This document shows, one piece after another, positions 16,641 to 24,742 of a DNA stretch of 64,000 nt. A program made the position numbers and the translations under genes. Numbering within the stretch: the first letter of the stretch is position 1; each line of letters starts with the position of its first letter. The stretch lies in contig JACQZW010000006.1 of the NCBI GenBank assembly GCA_016213675.1, positions 62,001-126,000 of the forward strand. Reading direction: 5' to 3'. The notes beneath the pieces were generated by a model. That model searched no databases and was not told the origin of the DNA. It was given only the letters and a program-made list of their open reading frames with translations. Source of the stretch: Acidobacteriota bacterium (GTDB lineage: Bacteria > Acidobacteriota > Thermoanaerobaculia > Thermoanaerobaculales > Thermoanaerobaculaceae).

Positions 16641-16721
16641 CTGTGGGGCGCGCCCTCCGAGCGTGCCCTTGTGGAATCTGCGCAGTCGGCGATGAGCACG
16701 CGCGGAGCGCGCGCTCGACAG
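16641..16721. repeat. Inverted-repeat element (copy B)
   Basis: Arms at 16641-16668 (CTGTGGGGCGCGCCCTCC...) and 16694-16721 (...GCGCGCTCGACAG) match the copy at 9731-9811 in length, order and most bases. The 25-base centre differs. It lies between the SnoaL-like gene and apgM, upstream of the apgM start. Confidence 0.85.
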
Positions 16722-16738
16722 CTACGGATTCGTCGTGA

Positions 16739-17194
16739 TCAGGGCTTGGGTGGGTCGGGACAGACCGGGCAGCCCTTGTCGAAGAGGACGCGCCAGCGGC
16801 CGTCGGCCTCGCGTCGCCAGATCGAGCTGAACGTGCCGGTGACCTTCCCGTCGGGGTCGTGGACCGGCCCGCTCGACATCGCGAGCGTGCCGGAGTCGAG
16901 CACCTCGACCGTCTCGGGCGCCCACGAGAACGGCGCCTTCCGGCCCTCGAAGAACGGCCTCCAGCCCTCGACGACCGCGGTCCGGCCGCGCAGCACGCCG
17001 CGCCGGCCGAAGAACAGCGCCTCGTCGGCGACGAAGGTGCCGAACGCCGCGAGGTCGCGACTCGCCATCGACGCAGCGAACGCCGTCTCCGCGGCGCGGA
17101 CCTGCGCGGCGAGCTCGGCCGTCGTCTCGCCCTTGGCAGGACCGGCCATGACCAACGAAATCGCCAACACGCCGAGGATCGTCGCCTTCCTCAT
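16739..17194 (-). CDS. Secreted SnoaL/DUF4440-like protein
   Basis: 151 residues. A signal peptide (ending GPAKGE) precedes a single NTF2-fold domain with the typical pattern of an N-terminal helix (AETAFAASMASRDLAAFGTFVADEA), a central FFGRRGVLRGR loop and a final WRREADGRWRVLFDKGC strand. These domains form a cone-shaped pocket and are used as small enzymes or binding proteins; the role here is unknown. ATG 17194 follows GGAGGAGGTAACC on the minus strand. Two cysteines sit near the C-terminus (CPVC). Confidence 0.78.
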   Translation of the reverse strand: MRKATILGVLAISLVMAGPAKGETTAELAAQVRAAETAFAASMASRDLAAFGTFVADEALFFGRRGVLRGRTAVVEGWRPFFEGRKAPFSWAPETVEVLDSGTLAMSSGPVHDPDGKVTGTFSSIWRREADGRWRVLFDKGCPVCPDPPKP

Positions 17195-17232
17195 GGTTAC
17201 CTCCTCCGGGCCCTCGCGGTCCGGGCCGAGCC

Positions 17233-17778
17233 TCATTCCGGCGCCGCCGCCAGGGTGTGGAGCTTTGCCACCGTCGCCCAGTTGCGTGTCGTGACGGCGT
17301 CGCCGAGGGCGCGGCCGACCGCCTCGGGGAGCCGGCCCGCCAGGACACCGGCGGGACACCACAGGTACGCGACCCTGCCGCCCAACGCCAGCACCTCGGG
17401 CGACCCGTCCTCGGCCAGGAGCGGCTCGAGGCGCGAACGGTCGGCCGCGCTCTGCAGGAACGCCACGAGCAGGCGTGACGGGTCGGTCGCGAGGCCGCAG
17501 AGAGGGTTGTCGGCGACGGCGGCGGCGAGCTCTTCAGCCGTCAGCACGGTGACCCGTGCGCGGATGCCGAGCCGGGCGACGAGCGCGCCCTCGATCGCCG
17601 CCGCGGCTTCGCCCGAAGCCACGCCGGGGGCGGTGAAGAGGACGTTCCCGCTGTTGAGGACCGTGGCCACGTCGCGATAGCCGAGGCCCGAGACGAGCGA
17701 GCGGAGGTCCGCCATCGCCACGCGCTTGGCCCGGCCCACGTTGATCCCGCGAAGCAGGGCCACGAGCCGCCCGGTCAC
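17233..17778 (-). CDS. DUF1697 family protein
   Basis: 181 residues matching DUF1697 from end to end: the opening VALLRGINVGRAKRVAMADLR, the LNSGNVLF motif and the ending TTRNWATVAKL. The family is widespread and its biochemical function is unknown. GTG 17778 overlaps the stop of the alkyltransferase-like gene (GTGA), so it is co-translated with the two DNA-alkylation-repair genes upstream. That context hints at, but does not prove, a link to nucleic-acid damage. Confidence 0.87.
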   Translation of the reverse strand: MTGRLVALLRGINVGRAKRVAMADLRSLVSGLGYRDVATVLNSGNVLFTAPGVASGEAAAAIEGALVARLGIRARVTVLTAEELAAAVADNPLCGLATDPSRLLVAFLQSAADRSRLEPLLAEDGSPEVLALGGRVAYLWCPAGVLAGRLPEAVGRALGDAVTTRNWATVAKLHTLAAAPE

Positions 17779-18185
17779 GGCGCCGCCTTCCGGAAGCGCG
17801 GCCGCCACGTCGCAGGGGGCACGAATCGGTAGGTCTCGAGATCGAGGCTGCCGTCGAGGCGGAACGCGACGCCCTCGGCCTCGAGCAGGCCGCGCTGCAT
17901 GCCGATGGGGATCTCGTGGCGGCGCTCGGTCGAGCACCGACCCGCGGCGTTGACGACGCGCTGCCAGGGGACGTCCTCGGGGCAGGCGTGCAATGCCCAG
18001 CCGACGGCGAGCGGCGAGATTACGCCGCCGAGCAGCTCGGAGATCTGGCCGTAGGTCATCACCGAGCCGCGCGGGATGCGGCGGACCAGGTCGTAGACGG
18101 CGTCGAACACCGACTTCCGCTCGCCCTGCACCTCGCCGTGCACCCTCCCCTGCCGTCGCGGGGTCCGGGAGGCCGCGCGCGTCAC
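17775..18185 (-). CDS. Alkyltransferase-like protein (ATL; MGMT fold without the acceptor cysteine)
   Basis: Up to 136 residues. The MGMT C-terminal DNA-binding domain is clear (YDLVRRIPRGSVMTYGQISELLG and ALHACPEDVPWQRVVNAAG). Active methyltransferases have PCHRV at the active site; here it is PWQRV, as in Atl1-type proteins that bind O6-alkylguanine and pass it to nucleotide excision repair. The start is uncertain: GTG 18185 gives a 20-residue basic extension, and a GTG near 18143 would fit the domain. It lies two bases from the tag stop and overlaps DUF1697. Confidence 0.85.
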   Translation of the reverse strand: MTRAASRTPRRQGRVHGEVQGERKSVFDAVYDLVRRIPRGSVMTYGQISELLGGVISPLAVGWALHACPEDVPWQRVVNAAGRCSTERRHEIPIGMQRGLLEAEGVAFRLDGSLDLETYRFVPPATWRPRFRKAAP

Positions 18186-18186
18186 C

Positions 18187-18753
18187 TCACACCTCGTCGT
18201 AGCGGAAGCAGGAGGCGAGGTGGTCGTTGACCAGCCCGCACGCCTGCATCAGCGCGTACACGATGGTCGGGCCGACGAAGGTGAAGCCCCTCGCCTTGAG
18301 CGCCTTGCTCAGCGCCTCCGCCTCGGGCGAGGAGACCGGGATGTCGGCGAGCGTCCGGCACGCGTTCTTGATCGGCCGGCCGCCGACGAACGACCAGACG
18401 AAGGCGTCGAAGCTGCCGTGCTCCTTCTGCACCGCGAGGAACGCCTTCGCGTTGTTGATCGCCGAGCGGATCTTGGCCCGGTTGCGCACAATGCCGGGGT
18501 CGGCGAGCAGCTCGGCGACCAGGCCGTCGTCGTAGCGCGCGACCTTCCGCGGGTCGAAGCCGTCGAAGGCGCGGCGGTACCCCTCGCGCTTGTTGAGGAT
18601 GGTCTTCCACGACAGGCCGGCCTGGGCGCCGTCGAGCACGAGCGCCTCGAAGAACGTCCGGTCGTCGTGCACCGGCACGCCCCACTCGAGGTCGTGGTAG
18701 GCGAGCATGAGCGCGTCGTCGGTGGGCCAGGGGCAGCGGTCCTTGTCCATCAC
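18187..18753 (-). CDS. tag: DNA-3-methyladenine glycosylase I
   Basis: 188 residues. Tag excises 3-methyladenine from alkylated DNA to begin base excision repair. The sequence follows E. coli Tag closely: the N-terminal zinc-ligand CPW, AYHDLEWGVP, QAGLSWKTILNKRE, FVWSFVGGRP, GFTFVGPTIVYALMQACGLVNDH and a final zinc-binding SCFRY region. Start is ATG 18753 (or the adjacent ATG at 18750) with GGAGGAGTG upstream. TAGCCT on the minus strand (18775-18770) is a possible -10 box. With the ATL and DUF1697 genes it forms a small alkylation-repair operon. Confidence 0.93.
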   Translation of the reverse strand: MMDKDRCPWPTDDALMLAYHDLEWGVPVHDDRTFFEALVLDGAQAGLSWKTILNKREGYRRAFDGFDPRKVARYDDGLVAELLADPGIVRNRAKIRSAINNAKAFLAVQKEHGSFDAFVWSFVGGRPIKNACRTLADIPVSSPEAEALSKALKARGFTFVGPTIVYALMQACGLVNDHLASCFRYDEV

Positions 18754-18781
18754 TCCTCCGGAGGTGGCGAGGCTACCACGG

Positions 18782-21130
18782 CTACCTCGGCCCGCCGCTC
18801 GCCGGCTCCAGGGAGAAGGTGACCGCCGCGGCCTGCCGCACGGCCTCCGTGCTCCACGGCATCGGGTGGGCGCGTCCGATCTGCCAGTCGGCGAGCTGGT
18901 CGGCGACGTGGGGCGAGAGGAAGTGGCCGGACTGGCCGAGCGGCAGGGTGAAGATCGAGCGGTCCCACTCGCCGACGTCGGCGACGAACCGCAGCGACGG
19001 GATGACGGTCACGTCGAAGCTCTCCGCCTGCCCGGCGTACCAGTTGGCGTTCAGCGTGGCGTTGGACCCCGGCGCCGCCGCCGGCCCCTGGTCGAGCAGG
19101 CGGCCGAGCAGCGGGACGGCGCCGAGCGGGTGGGCGAACGGCACGCGATGACGCTCGCCCCACGCCGCCTCGCCGGCCCCGCGGGCGGCGGCCTCGAGCG
19201 AGACCGCGACGATCTCCTCGGCCGTCTCCGCGGCCGGCGTCGTGACGTCGTCCCACCAGCGCGGGTCGAGTCCGCCGCCGGCCAGGCGCAGCACCGCCTC
19301 GCCGCCGATCGGCGTGCGGCGGAGCCCACCCAGCGTCGCCTCGTCGCGGCCGATCCGCCGCGACGCCTCGCGGAGGAACTCGGCCCACAGCGTCGCCTCG
19401 CGGCTCTCCACGCCCATCCGGCCGTCCCAGGCGAGCAGCGCCCGCGCCGCCGGCGTGGCGATCCCCTCGAGAAGGGGCCGCAGCGCCGCGATGATCGCCA
19501 GCCCCTGGCCGTTGCGGTCGTCCATCTGCAGTCGCAGGCAGTCGGCGACGTCCCAGTCGGCGCGCCTCCCGAGCTCCTCGCGGATCCGCCGGATCCGCCA
19601 CGGCGCGGCGAACTCCGCCGGGTACTCGGCCTCGCGCGGGAAGTCGGCCTCGGTGAAGGCGTCGTGGTGGGCCGTCGCGACGAACCCCTCCGGCGGGTCC
19701 GCCGCGGTCGGATTGCGCTCGTAGGGCGCGAGCCCCTGCCACGCCCACGCCGGGTCCCAGCCCGGCGCCGGCAGGCGGCCGGCGCCGCGCCCGCGGATCG
19801 GGACGCGCCCGACGACCTGCCAGCGGACGTGACCGGCGCGGTCGGCGCACAGCAGGTTCATGCCGGGCGCGTCGGCGTCGGCGAAGGCGGCGGCCGCCTC
19901 CTCGACCGAGCCGGAGCGGTCGAGTCGGAGGAAGGCCGGCAGCGGCGAGCGGCCGAGGAGCGCCGCCCACGACATCGCGAGGGCGCCGTCGCCGCTCTCC
20001 TCGATCACCGGGCCGTGCGCCGACACCTTGACCGTGACCTCCCGCGGCTCGCGCTCGCCTCGGACGGCGACCTGCTCGCGACGCACCTCGAGCGGCTGCC
20101 ACTCGCCGGCGATCAGCTCCTTCTCGCCGGCGGCGTCGAGCCTGAGGCGGAAGACGTCCTGGTCGTCGAGCATCACCATCGTGAAGCCCCAGGCGACGTC
20201 GGCGTTGTGGCCGATCAGCACGCCGGGGGCGCCGGGGACCGACGCGCCCGCCACCGCGAACCCGGGCGCCGCCAGGTGGACCTCGTACCACGTCGACGGG
20301 TTGGCGACGCCGATGTGGGGGTCGTTGGCGAAGATCGCCCGCCCGGTGCGGGTGCGAGACGGGGCCAGCGCCCAGTTGTTCGAGCCGACGCCCTCGAGCG
20401 GCGCGATCGGCCGTGACGCGCTACGCAGCGACCAGGCCCCGGGCAGGTCCTCGGGGATCCACGCAGCCGCCTGCTCCGCCGTCCACCCCCACAGCTCGAC
20501 CGCCCGCTCGCGCCCGAGCGCCTTTAGGAGATCGGCGCGGCCGCGCTCCTCCTCGGCCGCCCAGGTCAGGTTCATCTCCATCATCAGGCCGACGCCGACG
20601 GTGTCCTCGACGCGCCACGGGTCGACGGCGGAGCCGAGCAACAGGAACTCCGGGGCGAGGCCGGCCGCGCCGAACCGGTCGATGGCGGCGTTGACCCCGC
20701 GGGCGTATGCCTCGACCGCGGCCCGCGCCTCGCCGTCGAGCGCCGCGGTCTGGCGCGCCGCGGCCGGACCGAGGTTCCACCGGCGCAGGTCGGCGTCGAA
20801 GCCGACCGCCGCCTCGCCGAGCAGTTCGGCCAGGCGCCCGGCCGCCGCGCGACGGGTCAGCTCCATCTGGAAGAAGCGCTCGCGGGCGTGGAGGTACCCC
20901 TGGGCGCAGAACGCGTCCTCGATCGTCTGCGCCGACACGTGCGGCACGCCGAAGCGGTCCACGGCGATCTCGACCGGGAGCTTCAGCCCGGACAGGCGCA
21001 CGGTCCCGGCATCCGGCCGCCACACCGACCGCCGCGCCGCGACGTATGCCACGAGCACCGCGACCGCCAGCACCACGACGAGCCCGACGACGACCCGGAC
21101 CGCCCACCGCGCCACCCGACCTCTCGTCAT
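18782..21130 (-). CDS. Penicillin acylase family (Ntn-hydrolase, S45) protein
   Basis: 782 residues. An N-terminal transmembrane segment or signal anchor (about 12-32) is followed by the alpha-chain region (DRFGVPHVSAQTIEDAFCAQGYLHARERFFQME). The autocatalytic cleavage site and N-terminal nucleophile is Ser250 in GVGSNNWAL, and the beta chain follows. Family members hydrolyse amides such as beta-lactam side chains, acyl-homoserine lactones or N-acyl amino acids in the periplasm; the substrate here cannot be told. ATG 21130 has GGAGGTAGCC upstream. It stands alone on the minus strand, upstream of a repeat-rich gene-free region. Confidence 0.88.
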   Translation of the reverse strand: MTRGRVARWAVRVVVGLVVVLAVAVLVAYVAARRSVWRPDAGTVRLSGLKLPVEIAVDRFGVPHVSAQTIEDAFCAQGYLHARERFFQMELTRRAAAGRLAELLGEAAVGFDADLRRWNLGPAAARQTAALDGEARAAVEAYARGVNAAIDRFGAAGLAPEFLLLGSAVDPWRVEDTVGVGLMMEMNLTWAAEEERGRADLLKALGRERAVELWGWTAEQAAAWIPEDLPGAWSLRSASRPIAPLEGVGSNNWALAPSRTRTGRAIFANDPHIGVANPSTWYEVHLAAPGFAVAGASVPGAPGVLIGHNADVAWGFTMVMLDDQDVFRLRLDAAGEKELIAGEWQPLEVRREQVAVRGEREPREVTVKVSAHGPVIEESGDGALAMSWAALLGRSPLPAFLRLDRSGSVEEAAAAFADADAPGMNLLCADRAGHVRWQVVGRVPIRGRGAGRLPAPGWDPAWAWQGLAPYERNPTAADPPEGFVATAHHDAFTEADFPREAEYPAEFAAPWRIRRIREELGRRADWDVADCLRLQMDDRNGQGLAIIAALRPLLEGIATPAARALLAWDGRMGVESREATLWAEFLREASRRIGRDEATLGGLRRTPIGGEAVLRLAGGGLDPRWWDDVTTPAAETAEEIVAVSLEAAARGAGEAAWGERHRVPFAHPLGAVPLLGRLLDQGPAAAPGSNATLNANWYAGQAESFDVTVIPSLRFVADVGEWDRSIFTLPLGQSGHFLSPHVADQLADWQIGRAHPMPWSTEAVRQAAAVTFSLEPASGGPR

Positions 21131-21801
21131 GGCTACCTCCCGCACGCGAATGCTACGTCAAAACCCGACCCCGCTGCGCATGTCAGGTGCGCAACGCCGC
21201 CATTCGCTGCCGTTCAGGCATCGCAAGTAGGTGACGGCCCGGGCGGGCCGCTTCTTCGGGGAAGCAACGCCATCAGGCGAGGGGCCCGGTGCGACACGCT
21301 CCGGCATCCTGCGGAGGAGCGCAGCGACGCCGACGGACCCCGAGGCGCCTGAGGTTGACCCAGATGTGCAGGTCGGCGCTCCAGGCGCGCCGGGATCGCG
21401 CGGCGGGTTGGGCGGGTGGCGCGACGCGGGCTGCAGGGCCAAGGCCGGAACCTGATGGCGGCCGGGTGGCGGGTGGTAGGCGCGGCCGCTGCAACTGGCG
21501 CGGCGCTCCCGCATCCTTCACTCGCTGCGCTCGTTCAGGATGACAGCGGGGTCGATGTTACTTGCGAGCGAGCGCAGCTCGCGAAGCGACCCCGGCACGT
21601 CTGGAGCGCGATCAGGCGCGTCGGGGTTGCTTCGTCGCCGCTGCGCGGCTCCTCGCAGTGACGGTTGCTCTCTCGAAGATGCGGTCCCACGGGCCGTACC
21701 GTGCTCGCAATGACGAGAGGGGGCGATGTTACCCGGGAGGAGCCGCGCCGCGGCGCTGTCGGCTTCCGTTTCCCAGCCGCGTGGCGCAGAATGACCGCCC
21801 C
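21131..21801. other. Gene-free region with dispersed palindromic repeats
   Basis: About 670 bases between divergent genes have no credible coding frame. Part of it (about 21508-21545) reads CATCCTTCACTCGCTGCGCT followed by CGTTCAGGATGAC, a near-palindrome. A second unit at about 21625-21665 contains GGTTGCTTCGTCGCCGCTGC with TCGCAGTGACGG, and a third at about 21695-21720 contains GTGCTCGCAATGACGAGAGG. These look like the GCTTCGTC...CGCAATGAC-type and CATCCTGA-type intergenic repeats seen in many bacterial genomes (from memory). The GGGCGATGTTAC and GTCGATGTTAC phrases recur at 21550 and 21720. Promoters for the flanking genes must lie here, but I could not place them. Confidence 0.6.
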
Positions 21802-22875
21802 ATGCCCGCGCCGCTCCACCTCTCCCCCGCCGACCGGCTGCTCCTCGTCGCGCCGCACCCGGACGACGAGACCCTCGCGGCCGGCGGGTTGATCCAGGCC
21901 GCGGTCGCGGCCGGCGCCGCGGTCCGCGTCGTCTTCTTGACCGACGGCGAGAACAACCCGTGGGCGCAGCGCGCCACCGAAGGGCGGCTGTTCATCGGCG
22001 CCGCGGCCCGGCGTGCCTTCGGGGCCCGGCGCCGCCGCGAGGCGCTCGCCTCGCTCGCCGCCCTCGGCCTCGACGAGGACGGCGCCGAGTTCTTCGGCTT
22101 TCCGGACCAGGGGACGACCGCGGCGTTGCTGGCCGACGACCGGAGTGCGGCCGAGCGGCTGACCGGCGTGGTGAGGGCGTGGCGGCCGAGCCTCGTCGTC
22201 GGGCCGTCGCTGTACGACCTCCACCCCGACCACAGCGCCCTCGCCGTCGTGCTGCTCGGCGCGCTCGCCCGCCTTCCGCTGCAGGGAATCCCGTCCCCGC
22301 GGCTGCTGACGTTCGTCGTCCACAACCCGCATCTGCGCCATGCGGCGTCCCGGACCGTCACGGTCCGGCTCGACCCGGATCAGGTCGTCCGCAAGCTGCA
22401 CGCGATCCGCTGCAACCGCTCGCAACTGTTCTGGCGGGGGTCGTGGCTCGAGAGCTTCGCCGCCGACCGCGAGTCGTTCTGGGAGGGCAACGCGCCGGCG
22501 GCGGACGCCCGTCACCCCATCGCCGGCGCCGAGTGGCGCGACGACGCGCTCGTCCTCGGCATCGCGTCGCACAGCCGGGCGCGCGCCTGGGGAAAGCGGA
22601 CGCTGCTCGTCGTCGGCACCGGGGACGCGACCTCGGCGCTCCGGCTCGCCGTCGCGCTGCCCGGCCGCACCTCGACGACGTCGGTCGTCGATCCCCGGGA
22701 CGGTCGCGCACTCGGCGTCGCCCGCCTGACCGGGACGCCGCAGGGCGGCGAGCTGACGCTCCCCCGCGAGCTGCTCGGCGGACCCGGCCCGCTGTTTGCC
22801 AAGATCGCTCGCCGTTTCGGCTTCTTCGACGAGGCCGGCTGGGCTGAGATGCCGACGCGGCCGGCGTTACACTGA
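21802..22875 (+). CDS. PIG-L/LmbE family deacetylase
   Basis: 357 residues. The zinc-dependent N-deacetylase motif PHPDDE is at 19-23, followed by GGENNPW-type and LYDLHPDHSAL blocks (the second zinc-binding His). Relatives deacetylate N-acetylglucosamine conjugates such as GlcNAc-PI, GlcNAc-inositol or bacillithiol precursors. The enzyme domain occupies about 1-230; a C-terminal beta-rich extension of about 110 residues is not recognised. ATG 21802 is chosen because homology begins there; the frame is open upstream through repeat DNA. The neighbours are sensor and glycogen-related genes, so a sugar substrate is plausible. Confidence 0.85.
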   Translation: MPAPLHLSPADRLLLVAPHPDDETLAAGGLIQAAVAAGAAVRVVFLTDGENNPWAQRATEGRLFIGAAARRAFGARRRREALASLAALGLDEDGAEFFGFPDQGTTAALLADDRSAAERLTGVVRAWRPSLVVGPSLYDLHPDHSALAVVLLGALARLPLQGIPSPRLLTFVVHNPHLRHAASRTVTVRLDPDQVVRKLHAIRCNRSQLFWRGSWLESFAADRESFWEGNAPAADARHPIAGAEWRDDALVLGIASHSRARAWGKRTLLVVGTGDATSALRLAVALPGRTSTTSVVDPRDGRALGVARLTGTPQGGELTLPRELLGGPGPLFAKIARRFGFFDEAGWAEMPTRPALH

Positions 22876-22973
22876 AGCCGTCAGCGGTCTCGCGCCGCGC
22901 CGGGAACCATGCCGACCCGACCCTGCTCCACCACCTGGTCCCCATCCGCCACCCGGCGGCCTCGGAGCGCGTC

Positions 22974-24380
22974 ATGCCCCGCCGCTCGGTGAGCGCGAAA
23001 CGGCCCCGGCTGCAGCGCGTCCCGGCGCCCCTCCGCCGGCCGCCGGCGCCGGCGCGGTCGACCAGGTTCCGCACCGCCCACCTCATCGCCACGCTGCACC
23101 GGGTCAGCGAGGTCCTCGAGACCGTGGTCGAGGCGGACCAGGCGGCGTGGGCCGCGCTCGTCGCCCTCACCGCCGGGGAAGGGCTCGGCTTCAACCGGGC
23201 GTTCCTCCTGCTGCTCCAGGGCGACGAGCTGCGGGGCCTCTTCGGCGTCGGACCCCGCTCCCGCGAAGAGGCCGCGGCGGTGTGGGCCGAGATCCGCCAG
23301 CGCGAGGTCCGTCCCCTCGAGCGGCTCGCGCGGCCGGACCCGCTGGTCGTCGAGGGCGAGCGCGTGCGCCACGCCGACCTCCTGGCCCGCCTGTCCCACA
23401 CCGTCGCGAACGGCTGCGCGGGCTGGCGGCGGGCCTTCGTCGGCCGCGCCAACCACCCCAACCCGTGCGTCCGCCACTGGATCGGCGTGCTCGACTCCGA
23501 GGCGCTCGCCGTCCTCCCGATGATGTCGTCGGAGGGCCCCTGGGGCGTGGTGATCGCCGACAACTTCGTCACCCGCGCGCCGATCGTTCCGGCCACGCTG
23601 GAGGCCGCGCAGACCATCGTCCATGCCCTCCGCGCCGCACTCGAGCGGACCAGGCTGCTCGACTCGCTGCACGAGGAGCAGCGTCGGCTGGTCGCCGCCG
23701 AGCACGCCACGACGCTGCTCGAGACCGCCCGCACCCTCGCCCACGACCTCAAGAACCCCCTCGCCCTCGCCGGCGGGCTCGCCCGCGAGCTCGTCAACGC
23801 CCCGCTGCCCACTGGCGACTCGCTGTTCAAGCACCTGGCGATCATCGCCGCCGCGGTGCAGCGCGCCGAAGAGCGCCTGGCCCAGCTCGCCGACGGGCTG
23901 GCCTCGCAGGTCAGCAAGGTGTCGCTCGCCTCGATCGAGGTCGGCCAGGTGGTCGGCCGGGTCGCCGCCGCCTTCCAGCCGCTCGCCGACAGTCGCGGTA
24001 TCCGCCTGGTGTTCTACCGGCCGGCGCGGGAGCTCGTCGCCGTCGCCGAGCCGTCGCTTCTCGAGCGCTGCGTGGAGAACCTGATCGGCAACGGGCTCGA
24101 GGCGCTGCGTGAGGCGCGGACGCCGGCGCCGGTGGTCAGGGTGGCCGTGTTCGAGAACGCCGACGAGGTCCACGTGGAGATCGCCGACAACGGCCCGCCG
24201 CTGCCCGGCCTGCTGCGTGCCGACCCGTTCTCCGGGGCGCTCTCGGGACCCCGATCCGGCACCGGCCTCGGCCTCGTCTCCGTGCGCCGCCTCGTCGACG
24301 CCATGAGCGGGCGCGTGGAGTACGATGAGAGGGAACCTGGTTGGGTCCGCTTCACCGTGCACCTGCGGAGGTCGGGATGA
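22974..24380 (+). CDS. Soluble sensor histidine kinase with GAF-like domain
   Basis: 468 residues without transmembrane segments. A basic N-terminus precedes a GAF-like sensory domain (about 35-225). The H box is LAHDLKNPLALAGG with phosphoacceptor His257. The ATPase domain has the N box ENLIGNGLEAL, a DNG motif and GTGLGL. It probably phosphorylates the response regulator encoded immediately downstream; the stop overlaps its ATG (ATGA). TACACT at 22868-22873 is a possible -10. The co-directional sugar-nucleotide, galT and glgA genes suggest control of carbohydrate storage, which is inference. Confidence 0.88.
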   Translation: MPRRSVSAKRPRLQRVPAPLRRPPAPARSTRFRTAHLIATLHRVSEVLETVVEADQAAWAALVALTAGEGLGFNRAFLLLLQGDELRGLFGVGPRSREEAAAVWAEIRQREVRPLERLARPDPLVVEGERVRHADLLARLSHTVANGCAGWRRAFVGRANHPNPCVRHWIGVLDSEALAVLPMMSSEGPWGVVIADNFVTRAPIVPATLEAAQTIVHALRAALERTRLLDSLHEEQRRLVAAEHATTLLETARTLAHDLKNPLALAGGLARELVNAPLPTGDSLFKHLAIIAAAVQRAEERLAQLADGLASQVSKVSLASIEVGQVVGRVAAAFQPLADSRGIRLVFYRPARELVAVAEPSLLERCVENLIGNGLEALREARTPAPVVRVAVFENADEVHVEIADNGPPLPGLLRADPFSGALSGPRSGTGLGLVSVRRLVDAMSGRVEYDEREPGWVRFTVHLRRSG

Positions 24381-24742
24381 GCACGCCCTGCGTCCTGTTC
24401 GTCGACGACGAGGAAGGGCTCCTCGAGCTGTACACGTCCGCCTTCGGCCGCGAGGGCTATCGGGTCCGCACCGCCGCATCGCTCGACGCCGCCCGCACGG
24501 CCCTGGCCGGCGAGGCCGTCGACCTCGTCGTCCTGGACATCCGGCTGACCGAGGGCTCCGGCCTCGCGCTCCTGCGCGAGATCAAGGCGGCGACGCCGCG
24601 CCTGCCGGTCGTGCTGTCCACCGCCTACGCCCGTTACCAGGACGAGTTCTCCTCCTGGCTCGCCGACGCCTACGTGGTCAAGTCGTCGGACCTGGCCGAG
24701 CTGAAACGGGCGGTCCGGCGGTGTCTGGGGACCACCGGTTGA
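24377..24742 (+). CDS. Single-domain response regulator
   Basis: 121 residues consisting only of a receiver domain: acidic pocket Asp10/Asp11, phosphoacceptor Asp54 in VVLDIRL, Thr82 and Lys102. There is no output domain, so it must act by protein interaction or as a phosphorelay intermediate. ATG 24377 follows GGAGGTCGGG and overlaps the kinase stop. The 3' end overlaps the next gene, so the pair and the nucleotidyltransferase-mutase gene are translationally coupled. Confidence 0.9.
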   Translation: MSTPCVLFVDDEEGLLELYTSAFGREGYRVRTAASLDAARTALAGEAVDLVVLDIRLTEGSGLALLREIKAATPRLPVVLSTAYARYQDEFSSWLADAYVVKSSDLAELKRAVRRCLGTTG

